Source of the DNA: Geobacter sp. UBA4074
Lineage (GTDB): Bacteria; Desulfobacterota; Desulfuromonadia; Geobacterales; Pseudopelobacteraceae
DNA: 11,563 nucleotides
Direction of reading: 5' to 3'
NCBI GenBank assembly: GCA_002383415.1
Contig: DFYU01000096.1
Location: 5,045-16,607 of the forward strand
Made by a program: the position numbers and the translations under genes. Positions 1 through 6,065 of this stretch are shown here, piece by piece. Position 1 is the stretch's first letter. The number at the start of each line of letters is the position of its first letter. The notes under the pieces were generated by a model. The model was given only the letters and a program-made list of their open reading frames with translations, ran no database searches and was not told the origin of the DNA.

Positions 1-1511
1 TAGCGCCGGGCGGTCTCCAGGGCGTGGGATTGTCCCGGTTCGCCCATCACCAGACGGTAGCGCGGGGTCCAGCTGGCGCTGTCGAACTCCATGCCGGCAT
101 TCTGCATGCCGGGGGTTTGCTGCACAAAGCCGACGATCTCGGTCAGGTGCGTGGTAGCCATTACCACCGCGCCGCGGCTCTGCAGCTCGTGCAGCACGGC
201 GCAGCCGATGGCCGCACCCTGCAGCGGTTCGGTGCCGGTGCCCAGTTCGTCAAGCAGCACCAGGCTTTGGGGGCCGGCCTGCTCCAGGATGCGGGCGATG
301 CCGGCCACGTGGGCCGAGAAGGTGGACAGGCTGCTCTCGATGGACTGCTCATCGCCGATATCCACCAGCAGAGCATCCAAGAGCGGGATGGCGGAGGAGG
401 GAGAGGCCGGCACCGGCATGCCGGCCAGGGCCATGGCGGTGATCAGGCCCACTGTTTTTAATGCGATCGTCTTGCCGCCGGCGTTGGGTCCACTGATGGC
501 CAATACTTGAAAGTCAGCACCCAGTTCCAGGTCCAATGGTTCCACCGGCGGCGCGTCGGGCTGATCGGCCCACAGGGCCAGCAGCAGCGGGTGGCGGGCC
601 GACAGCAGGCGCAGGGTGGTGTCGGTCGAAAGTTCCGGCATGGCCATGGCGTACTGCTCGGCATAGGCCGCGATGCTGTCCAGCCGGTCCAGCTCCACCA
701 GGGTGTCGAAGCAGGCCCTGATCCGGTCGCTATCCTCACGAATCCAGGCTGAGAGGCGCCGCAGGATGCGGATCTCCTCGGCCTTTTCCTCGGCAGTTAG
801 GTTTTCCAGTTCGTTAACAAAGGGGATGATCTCCAGCGGCTCCATGAAGGCGGTCTCGCCGGAGGAGGAGACGTCGTGCACCACACCCGGCACCATCCCC
901 TTGGAGTCCATCCGCACCGGTATCACCCAGCGGCCGGAACGGATGGTGATGAAGTCGTCCTGCAGGAAGATGGCGGTCTCGTGTTTGCGCACGATCTCCT
1001 CCAGCTTTTTGCGGACCCGGGCTGTCAGGGTCCGCTTGGCCCTGCGGATCTCGGCCAGCTCCCGTGAGGCGCTGTCCAGTATGGTGCCCTCGTCATCCAG
1101 GGTGGCCGAGAGCGGTTCCAGGATGTCGCTGAAGGCCACCGGGGCGGGCTCAATGCCTTTCAGCAGCGGGATATCCTGGCGGGGGTTGAACTGGCGGGCC
1201 AGTTCGGCCAGCGAGCCCAGCACCGGGATGAATTGCAGCAGCGCAAAGGGAGGCAGGATCGCCCCTGCGGGCCGTACCTGGTCCAGCAGCGGCCGAATAT
1301 CCTCGAAGCGGCTAATCCGCAGTGAGATTCGTTGCCGTGTCAGTCCCCTGATCTCCTCAACCCGTCCCCAGTGCTGGCGGATGCGGGCGGCGTCGCCCAG
1401 GGGCGTCATGGCAAGGATCGCCGTGGTGGTGCACTGGCTGCGGGCATGGCCGTTCACCAGCCGCAGGACTTTATCGAATTCGAGTCGTTTCAGGGTTTCA
1501 GGTCTGATCAT
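1..1511 (-). CDS. mutS2: Endonuclease/ATPase MutS2, 3' end cut off by the window edge
   Basis: Translation of the minus strand from ATG at 1511 is open for 503 residues to the left edge. Residues 1-330 match the MutS2 core and lever region. The ATPase follows: Walker A GPNAGGKT at residues 341-348, a signature-like stretch SSLSTFSAH, Walker B LVLLDELGTG with D421/E422, then ATTHLTEI and a terminal HALETARR. MutS2 proteins are usually about 780 residues, so the linker and C-terminal Smr nuclease domain (about 280 residues) should lie beyond base 1. The family lacks the mismatch-recognition domain of MutS; members are described in suppression of recombination and, in Bacillus subtilis, in acting on collided ribosomes. 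The start overlaps the stop of the upstream gene (ATGA, bases 1511-1508). No clear Shine-Dalgarno precedes it, so translational coupling is likely. Family identity is firm; whether the Smr domain is present cannot be seen. Confidence 0.95.
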   Translation of the reverse strand, partial: MIRPETLKRLEFDKVLRLVNGHARSQCTTTAILAMTPLGDAARIRQHWGRVEEIRGLTRQRISLRISRFEDIRPLLDQVRPAGAILPPFALLQFIPVLGSLAELARQFNPRQDIPLLKGIEPAPVAFSDILEPLSATLDDEGTILDSASRELAEIRRAKRTLTARVRKKLEEIVRKHETAIFLQDDFITIRSGRWVIPVRMDSKGMVPGVVHDVSSSGETAFMEPLEIIPFVNELENLTAEEKAEEIRILRRLSAWIREDSDRIRACFDTLVELDRLDSIAAYAEQYAMAMPELSTDTTLRLLSARHPLLLALWADQPDAPPVEPLDLELGADFQVLAISGPNAGGKTIALKTVGLITAMALAGMPVPASPSSAIPLLDALLVDIGDEQSIESSLSTFSAHVAGIARILEQAGPQSLVLLDELGTGTEPLQGAAIGCAVLHELQSRGAVVMATTHLTEIVGFVQQTPGMQNAGMEFDSASWTPRYRLVMGEPGQSHALETARR

Positions 1512-1882
1512 GGTTGGTCTGGCGCAGGGGTTGCCGAGGCGGAGCGGCGCTGTCTGCGGGCTTTCTGTTTGCGAATTTTTGCGCTGCGGGTATCTTCGGT
1601 CGTGGCGAGCCCGCGCGAGCGGGCGATCTTTTCCAGCAGCTCCCGGCGCGCCAGGAAACGGTTTAAGGACTGGCTGCGCTCGCGGCCGCAGCGGGCCTCG
1701 ATGCCGCTGGGCAGGTGCCGCACCTGGACGCAGGTGGCGGTTTTGTTGACATGCTGGCCGCCACGGCCCGAAGAGCGTACAAAACGTTCCTCCAGCTCTT
1801 CCTCGCGTACTTCCAGCTCGGCCATGCGGCGCAGCAGCCAGCGGTTTTTCTCATCACTGACGGCAAAGGAGGGCGGCTGCAT
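1508..1882 (-). CDS. Short GGQ peptidyl-tRNA hydrolase, ArfB/MTRFR-like release factor
   Basis: A 124-residue protein (from ATG 1882) consisting essentially of one RF-1-type catalytic domain. The GGQ motif is at residues 41-43 in the context SGRGGQHVNKT, followed by HLPSGIEARC and ERSQSLNR, all characteristic of class I release factors. Codon-recognition domains of RF1/RF2 are absent. The C-terminal tail is very basic (around RSAKIRKQKARRQRRS), as in ArfB, where the tail occupies the empty mRNA channel. The GGQ domain lacks the insert seen between strands in E. coli ArfB and in this is closer to mitochondrial MTRFR. By family it would hydrolyse peptidyl-tRNA on stalled ribosomes or 50S subunits. 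Either GTG at 1885 (4-base overlap with the upstream stop) or ATG at 1882 (1-base overlap, TGATG) may start it; I chose ATG. Its stop overlaps the mutS2 start by 4 bases. Confidence 0.85.
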   Translation of the reverse strand: MQPPSFAVSDEKNRWLLRRMAELEVREEELEERFVRSSGRGGQHVNKTATCVQVRHLPSGIEARCGRERSQSLNRFLARRELLEKIARSRGLATTEDTRSAKIRKQKARRQRRSASATPAPDQP

Positions 1883-3114
1883 CACTCCATGCCCTGCTGC
1901 CAGCCGTAGGCCTTGACCTGGGCCTCCATCACCGTCTGGTAGGGGATTGCCATCTCGCCCAGCAGCGTGGCGGCGTTCACAAAATCTGCCTGCTCCAGGG
2001 CCTCGGCCAGGGCCAGGAAACGGCCGAAGATGCCGCTGCGATCAATCAGGGCCTGACGCACCTCGTCGGACAGGTTCAGTTCGTGGGCTATCTGATCCAT
2101 CGGGATGGCGTAGATCGATTCCAGCAGCGACAGGATGCCGGTCATGAAGGCCTGATCCGGCGCTTCACTGTTGCCCCGCAGCTGGGGGCAATGCTGGGCC
2201 AGCTGCTCCATAAAGCCGGCGCGAACCGCTGCCAGGTCCACCAGGGGGTTCTCCAGGGCGTGGCTGTCATCGGAGGCAAATAGGGCCAGCTGTACCCACC
2301 GTTTGATCTGGGCCCGGCCCAGCATGCTGATGGCGTGGCGTACGGTCTGGATCTTCTGCAGGCCGCTGAAGGAGACCGAGTTGACCAGGAGCAGCAGTTT
2401 GTAGGTCAGGCCCGGGCTGCTGCGAAAGGTCTTTTCAATCTCCTCGATCTCGGCGTCGTCCATCAGCTGCCGCATCAGCCGCAGCAGGGCGGCGCCCCCC
2501 TCGTCGATCTTCTTCTTTTCAATCACGGCCGGCTTGGCAAAATAGTAGCCCTGGAAATACTCAAAACCGAGGTCGAGACATTTCAGGAACTCTTGCTTGG
2601 TCTCAACCTTTTCGGCCAGCAGTTTGAACGGATAATCGCGGTAGCGCTCGATGGTCGGCCCCAGGCCGTCCACCGGGGTGGCCATTAGATCAACCTTGAC
2701 GATCTCCACCAGTTGGTACAGCTCTTCATAGGCCGGGCTGAACGCATGATCGTCCAGGGCCAGCACAAAACCGGCCGCCTGTAGTTCGCGGCAGCGCTCA
2801 ATCAGCTGCGGGGTGACCTCCAGCGTCTCCAGCAGCTCCAGCACCACCATCTGCTTGGGCAGCAGTTCCAGCGAGTCGCTCATCAGGATGTCCAGCTCAA
2901 GGTTGATGAAACCGCGATGTTTGCCCAGGATCTGTTGCACACCGAAGCCGGACAGGGTGTTGAGTATCACACTGGCGGTGGCCTGTGAGGCGTCGTTGAC
3001 CATGGCAGTGGTCAGCGACTGGGCTGAGCGGAACAGCAGTTCGTAGGCGCAGACCTGTTCGTCGCGATTGAGGATTGGCTGGCGCCCAATCAGGTATTTC
3101 TGTTCGTGCTGCAT
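1882..3114 (-). CDS. EAL-HDOD signalling protein (YuxH type)
   Basis: 410 residues, cytosolic, no membrane segment. Residues about 7-197 form a divergent EAL domain: ELL at 25-27 in place of EAL, FINLE around N71, LELLE at 92-96, DD at 121-122, K140, AEKVE with E168 and E171, and QGYYFAKP at 188-195. Residues about 200-390 form an HDOD domain (family PF08668), with the typical SSPGLTYKLLLLVNS segment and RHAISMLG. EAL domains hydrolyse c-di-GMP. Here most metal-ligand positions seem kept, but the DFGTGYSS loop after DD is replaced (DDHAFSPAYE), so catalysis is doubtful and a binding or protein-interaction role is more likely. GAGG lies 8 bases before the ATG (GTGAGG, then CCTACTAG). It is the first gene of a run with the GGQ factor and mutS2, and overlaps the former at TGATG. 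Confidence 0.88.
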   Translation of the reverse strand: MQHEQKYLIGRQPILNRDEQVCAYELLFRSAQSLTTAMVNDASQATASVILNTLSGFGVQQILGKHRGFINLELDILMSDSLELLPKQMVVLELLETLEVTPQLIERCRELQAAGFVLALDDHAFSPAYEELYQLVEIVKVDLMATPVDGLGPTIERYRDYPFKLLAEKVETKQEFLKCLDLGFEYFQGYYFAKPAVIEKKKIDEGGAALLRLMRQLMDDAEIEEIEKTFRSSPGLTYKLLLLVNSVSFSGLQKIQTVRHAISMLGRAQIKRWVQLALFASDDSHALENPLVDLAAVRAGFMEQLAQHCPQLRGNSEAPDQAFMTGILSLLESIYAIPMDQIAHELNLSDEVRQALIDRSGIFGRFLALAEALEQADFVNAATLLGEMAIPYQTVMEAQVKAYGWQQGME

Positions 3115-3172
3115 CTAGTAGGCCTCACTGCGGTTGCTGACAGATCTTGGTGTGTGGTGTGATCGGCCGGTT

Positions 3173-3201
3173 AGTATACGGCATATACCCGACAAGTTCA
3201 A
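3173..3201 (-). promoter_or_regulatory. Sigma70-type promoter for the EAL-HDOD / GGQ / mutS2 run
   Basis: On the minus strand, -35 TTGAAC (3201-3196) and -10 TATACT (3178-3173) are separated by exactly 17 bases. Both hexamers match the consensus at 4-5 of 6 positions. The start of transcription would fall near 3166, giving a leader of about 52 bases before the ATG at 3114. The assignment rests on sequence match only. Confidence 0.6.
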
Positions 3202-3225
3202 TTGGGCTCGTGCCGAGCAGCGTAG

Positions 3226-3254
3226 TTGCTGCTGCCCGTTAAACGTGGTATAGA
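3226..3254 (+). promoter_or_regulatory. Weak candidate promoter for plsC and the downstream genes
   Basis: TTGCTG (3226-3231), 17-base spacer, TATAGA (3249-3254), about 50 bases before the GTG start of plsC. The -35 matches consensus only in its TTG. It overlaps a small inverted repeat, AGCAGC-GTAGTT-GCTGCT. It lies back to back with the minus-strand promoter in this 191-base divergent gap (3115-3305), in which I see no RNA gene or small ORF. Confidence 0.35.
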
Positions 3255-3305
3255 GTCCGGTGCAGATAACCACCCTGAACAGCTCATCTTCTGAAAGGTT
3301 GTGCC

Positions 3306-3965
3306 GTGTCCGTTTCTTTGTGGCGACGTTTCTGGATCACCTTTTCGGCCTATGTGATCGGCTGTTATGCATCATTGCTCAATCGATTGCAGGTCAAGGG
3401 GGCCCAGCATATCCCTGCCAAGGGGGGCGTGCTGTTGGCATCCAACCATATCTCGGCCTATGAAACCATCTTCCTACCCTGGGCGGTGTTGCGTTCGCAA
3501 CCCTTCCAGATGGTCTGGGCTCCGGCCAAGGAGGAGCTGTTCCGCAAGCTGATCCCGCGTCTGCTCTATTCATCCTGGGGTGCCTTTCCGGTGCGACGGG
3601 GACGCGATGTCAAGGCCGGCCGGGTGCTGAACGACCTGCTGGCAGATCAGAAGGTGATGCTGTTTCCCGAGGGTACCCGCCACCGCGACGGTCGTCTGGG
3701 ACCGGGTAATCGCGGGGTGGGCAAGGTGATCTACGATACCCGGCCGGTGGTGATCCCCACCGCCCTGATCGGTCTGAACCGCTGGAAATTCCCCAGTTTT
3801 GGGGCCCAGGGGGCGATTGTCTTCGGTCCGCCGCTGGTGTTTGATGACCTGTTTGCGCTGGAGAACAACAAGGAGACCCATCAGTTGATCGTGGAGCGGG
3901 TGATGGAGGGCATTGCCCAGGTGTTGAAGCAGGAGGGGGCGTACGTTGGCAGAGTTGAAAAGTAA
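3306..3965 (+). CDS. 1-acyl-sn-glycerol-3-phosphate acyltransferase family protein (PlsC-like)
   Basis: 219 residues from GTG at 3306, with AAAGG (3294-3298) 7 bases upstream. The family transfers a fatty acyl group to lysophosphatidic acid or a related lysolipid at the inner membrane, giving phosphatidic acid for phospholipid synthesis. Residues 9-25 form a short hydrophobic N-terminal helix. The acyltransferase motifs are visible: NHISAYE at 47-53 (motif I, His48), FPVRRGRD near 94-101 (motif II), FPEGTRHRDG at 120-129 (motif III) and VIPTALIG (motif IV). Motif I reads H-x4-E (Glu53) instead of the usual H-x4-D, a conservative change. Length is normal for a short PlsC. Its last 20 bases overlap the start of rnhA. 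The exact acceptor is not determined; other lysophospholipid acyltransferases share these motifs. Confidence 0.88.
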   Translation: MSVSLWRRFWITFSAYVIGCYASLLNRLQVKGAQHIPAKGGVLLASNHISAYETIFLPWAVLRSQPFQMVWAPAKEELFRKLIPRLLYSSWGAFPVRRGRDVKAGRVLNDLLADQKVMLFPEGTRHRDGRLGPGNRGVGKVIYDTRPVVIPTALIGLNRWKFPSFGAQGAIVFGPPLVFDDLFALENNKETHQLIVERVMEGIAQVLKQEGAYVGRVEK

Positions 3966-4473
3966 GGGTCAAGGGTCAGGGGGCAAGGGCCAGGAAACGA
4001 GTGCCCCATGCCCCATACCCCATGCCCCTGTTGTTGAGATATTCTGTGACGGCGCCTGCAGCGGTAACCCCGGTCCAGGGGGCTACGGCACCATCCTGCG
4101 CTGTCGTGGTGTTGAAAAGGAACTGTCCGGCGCGGCACCGGAGACCACCAATAACCGGATGGAGCTGACCGGCGCCATTGCCGGTCTGCAGCAGCTGACC
4201 CGCCCGTGCCGGGTGACGGTGACCACCGATTCCCAGTACCTCGTGAAGGGGATGACCGAGTGGCTGGCCGGCTGGCAGCGTAACGGCTGGAAGAACAGCA
4301 AGAAGGAACCGGTGCTGAACCGGGACCTGTGGGAGCAGTTGGTCGCCTTGACCGCCCAGCACCAGCTGCGCTGGCAGTGGGTGCGTGGCCATGATGGCCA
4401 TGCCGAGAACGAGCGGTGTGACCAGTTGGCCCGTGAGGCGATCACCAGCCTGCGTCAGCAGCAGGCAACCTAA
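3946..4473 (+). CDS. rnhA: Ribonuclease HI with an N-terminal extension encoded by tandem repeats
   Basis: 175 residues. It cleaves the RNA strand of RNA-DNA hybrids, using two metal ions, for example in Okazaki primer removal and R-loop clearance. The catalytic set aligns with E. coli RNase HI at a constant offset of 25: D35 (in FCDGACSGNPGPGGYG), E73 (NNRMELT), D95 (TTDSQYL), H149 (VRGHDGH) and D159 (ERCDQLA). The W-rich handle region (EWLAGWQRNGWK) is present. The start is TTG 3946: AGGAGG at 3931-3936 lies 9 bases upstream, and no ATG or GTG is in frame before the catalytic core (TTG 3955 is the only alternative). This makes a 20-base overlap with plsC. Residues about 7-28 are Gly/Ser/Lys/Pro-rich and encoded by heptanucleotide repeats; they have no counterpart in ordinary RNase HI and are probably unstructured. 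Confidence 0.94.
   Translation: MAELKSKGQGSGGKGQETSAPCPIPHAPVVEIFCDGACSGNPGPGGYGTILRCRGVEKELSGAAPETTNNRMELTGAIAGLQQLTRPCRVTVTTDSQYLVKGMTEWLAGWQRNGWKNSKKEPVLNRDLWEQLVALTAQHQLRWQWVRGHDGHAENERCDQLAREAITSLRQQQAT
3966..4028 (+). repeat. Two blocks of heptanucleotide tandem repeats, facing each other
   Basis: Block A (3966-3993) is four 7-base units: GGGTCAA, GGGTCAG, GGGGCAA, GGGCCAG. After a 10-base spacer (3994-4003), block B (4004-4028) is CCCCATG, CCCCATA, CCCCATG and a partial CCCC. Read on the minus strand, block B is GGGGCAT-like, so the two blocks form an imperfect inverted pair; GGGGCA (3980-3985) can pair with TGCCCC (4002-4007). The array begins at the base after the plsC stop codon and is read through as codons 7-28 of rnhA. 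It resembles short tandemly repeated repetitive sequences known in other bacteria, usually between genes. Confidence 0.8.
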
Positions 4474-4494
4474 ACCCAGTGCGATGGGGGTGTC

Positions 4495-6048
4495 ATGAAG
4501 GATATTGAAGCCGAAGTAGGCGTAAAAGACATTATCGGGTTTTATATCAAGATCAACGATAGTGCCCGGGCAAAGAAGGATATGGCCAAGTTGTCCGCCA
4601 AGGACAAGGCTACCGCCTTCTCTCTGATTGCCGAATCAGGCGCCAACCGTGAGTTCAAGATCGAGATCGCCCGCTATTTTGTCAACGATCTGGACGCCCA
4701 TATCCGCCGTAAGGCTGAACTGCTGCTGGAGGCGCTGGTGCCGGGCTGGGTGGCTGACCCGGCCGCCAGTATCCTGCAGGTGCTGCGCTCGGCCGACACC
4801 AAGGGGGCCAGCCGCCGTAACGCCGCTGTGCGCTTCCTGTTCGGCATCGTTGACGCCGACTCGCTGCGGATTACCCTGATGAGCCTGCTGTCGAGCCGCA
4901 ACCGGGCCCATATTGTCGAGATTATCGATATCCTCGAGCAGTACATCGATGCCTCCAACGACGAGAACGAGCAGGTCAAGATCTTCAACGCCTCGCTGGA
5001 TATCGTGCTCTCCGATGAGGTGGAGATGCCGGTCAAGCACCACGCCAGCAACCTGTTGTCGGTCTTCTTCAAGAAGGTGGCCACCACATCGCTGGGGGCC
5101 CACCTCAAGGCCAAATACATCGAGCGCCAGGTGGAGAAGGCCGAGAGCGTCTACCGCTTCCTGTGCAGCGGTACCTGCGGCCTGACTTCCAACTATCTGG
5201 ATGACCTGCTGCGGCCGCTCCAGGAGGGTGGTTCTGCCTATCAGCTCAAGATTCTGTCCTATTTTTCGTTCCTGCTGGATAAGACCTGGAATGAGGACGA
5301 TGTGGACGACTACATCGATACCTGGCCTGAAAGCTGGGAGCCGGAAGATCTGAGCAAGATGGACAAGGTGCGTCGCTTCCGTACCCAGATACTGAAAGAG
5401 GTGGAGGAACTGTGGGAGCTGACCAGCGACGATGAGGTGCGCACCGCCATTATGGCGGTGGTCTACAGCGGTCATCCTAGCAAGCCGGAACTGCTTGCCA
5501 CGGTGCGCAGCAAGCTGGAGGCCGGCAATCTGTCCGAGGTGGCCCTCGATAAGCTCTCGCGCATCCTGCACAGCTTCCTCAAGAGCGAAGAGCCGGTGTC
5601 GCTTAAAACCCAGGCAGCCAACCTGCTGTTGTTCAACGTGGCAGGTGAACAGCACCATCTGGCAGCCTTGCGGTTTTTGCGGCAGTATGTGGAGGGCGGC
5701 AGCCTCAATTATGCCGAGCAGGGCAGTCTGGCCACTGTAATGGCCCAGTTTGCCGGTGAGGCGAGCGGGGCCGACGAGCAGGTGGCTGCTTGGTACCTGG
5801 TGTTCTTGCTGGACCCGACCCGGATTGATGACCTTGAGGTGCAAAAACAGGTCCTGGCCCATCTGCGCAGCATTGTAGAGCAGGAAGTGGTGCCGGAGCA
5901 GGGTAAGCAGCTGATGCTGGCGGCCCTTGATCGTTTTGCTGACAAGGCAAAAACCAGTGATAAACTAAAAAAAGCTGCCGCCTATCTGGTGTTTAAGCTC
6001 CGTAACCCCGGTGAAACGCCAACCTGGGAAAAGATAGAGAAGCATTGA
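4495..6048 (+). CDS. HEAT-repeat-like alpha-helical protein of unknown function
   Basis: 517 residues, no signal peptide and no membrane segment, so probably cytosolic. I do not recognise a named family. The sequence is almost entirely amphipathic helices in pairs, with HEAT/armadillo-like spacing; for example residues 46-160 contain repeated patterns such as REFKIEIARYFV, HIRRKAELLLEALV and RRNAAVRFLFGI. A strongly acidic, Trp-containing loop (NEDDVDDYIDTWPESW) starts at residue 266, and a C-x3-C pair is at 224/228. No catalytic motif is seen; a scaffold or protein-binding role is inference from the fold type. A weak GGGGG precedes the ATG. It lies 21 bases after rnhA and 17 bases before the chemoreceptor ATG, so it is probably co-transcribed with both. 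The pairing with the chemoreceptor may be functional. Confidence 0.75.
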   Translation: MKDIEAEVGVKDIIGFYIKINDSARAKKDMAKLSAKDKATAFSLIAESGANREFKIEIARYFVNDLDAHIRRKAELLLEALVPGWVADPAASILQVLRSADTKGASRRNAAVRFLFGIVDADSLRITLMSLLSSRNRAHIVEIIDILEQYIDASNDENEQVKIFNASLDIVLSDEVEMPVKHHASNLLSVFFKKVATTSLGAHLKAKYIERQVEKAESVYRFLCSGTCGLTSNYLDDLLRPLQEGGSAYQLKILSYFSFLLDKTWNEDDVDDYIDTWPESWEPEDLSKMDKVRRFRTQILKEVEELWELTSDDEVRTAIMAVVYSGHPSKPELLATVRSKLEAGNLSEVALDKLSRILHSFLKSEEPVSLKTQAANLLLFNVAGEQHHLAALRFLRQYVEGGSLNYAEQGSLATVMAQFAGEASGADEQVAAWYLVFLLDPTRIDDLEVQKQVLAHLRSIVEQEVVPEQGKQLMLAALDRFADKAKTSDKLKKAAAYLVFKLRNPGETPTWEKIEKH

Positions 6049-6065
6049 CAACAAAGGAGTTGGCC

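Noticed and set aside
673..1749. Long plus-strand open frame (358 codons), Ser/Arg-rich
   Set aside because: It lies antisense to mutS2 and the GGQ gene, both of which show clear family motifs; its composition is the shadow of GC-rich third positions.
3966..4028. CRISPR-like array
   Set aside because: Units are 7 bases in direct tandem with no spacers; it is a simple tandem repeat.
4636..5862. Long minus-strand open frame (408 codons) opposite the HEAT-like gene
   Set aside because: Gln/His/Leu-rich shadow composition with no recognisable domain; the plus frame has proper helical periodicity and is placed within a gene run.
6045..6065. Upstream TTG start for the chemoreceptor, overlapping the HEAT gene stop
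   Set aside because: AAAGGAG lies inside this stretch at the right distance from ATG 6066, and the added residues are not needed before TM1.
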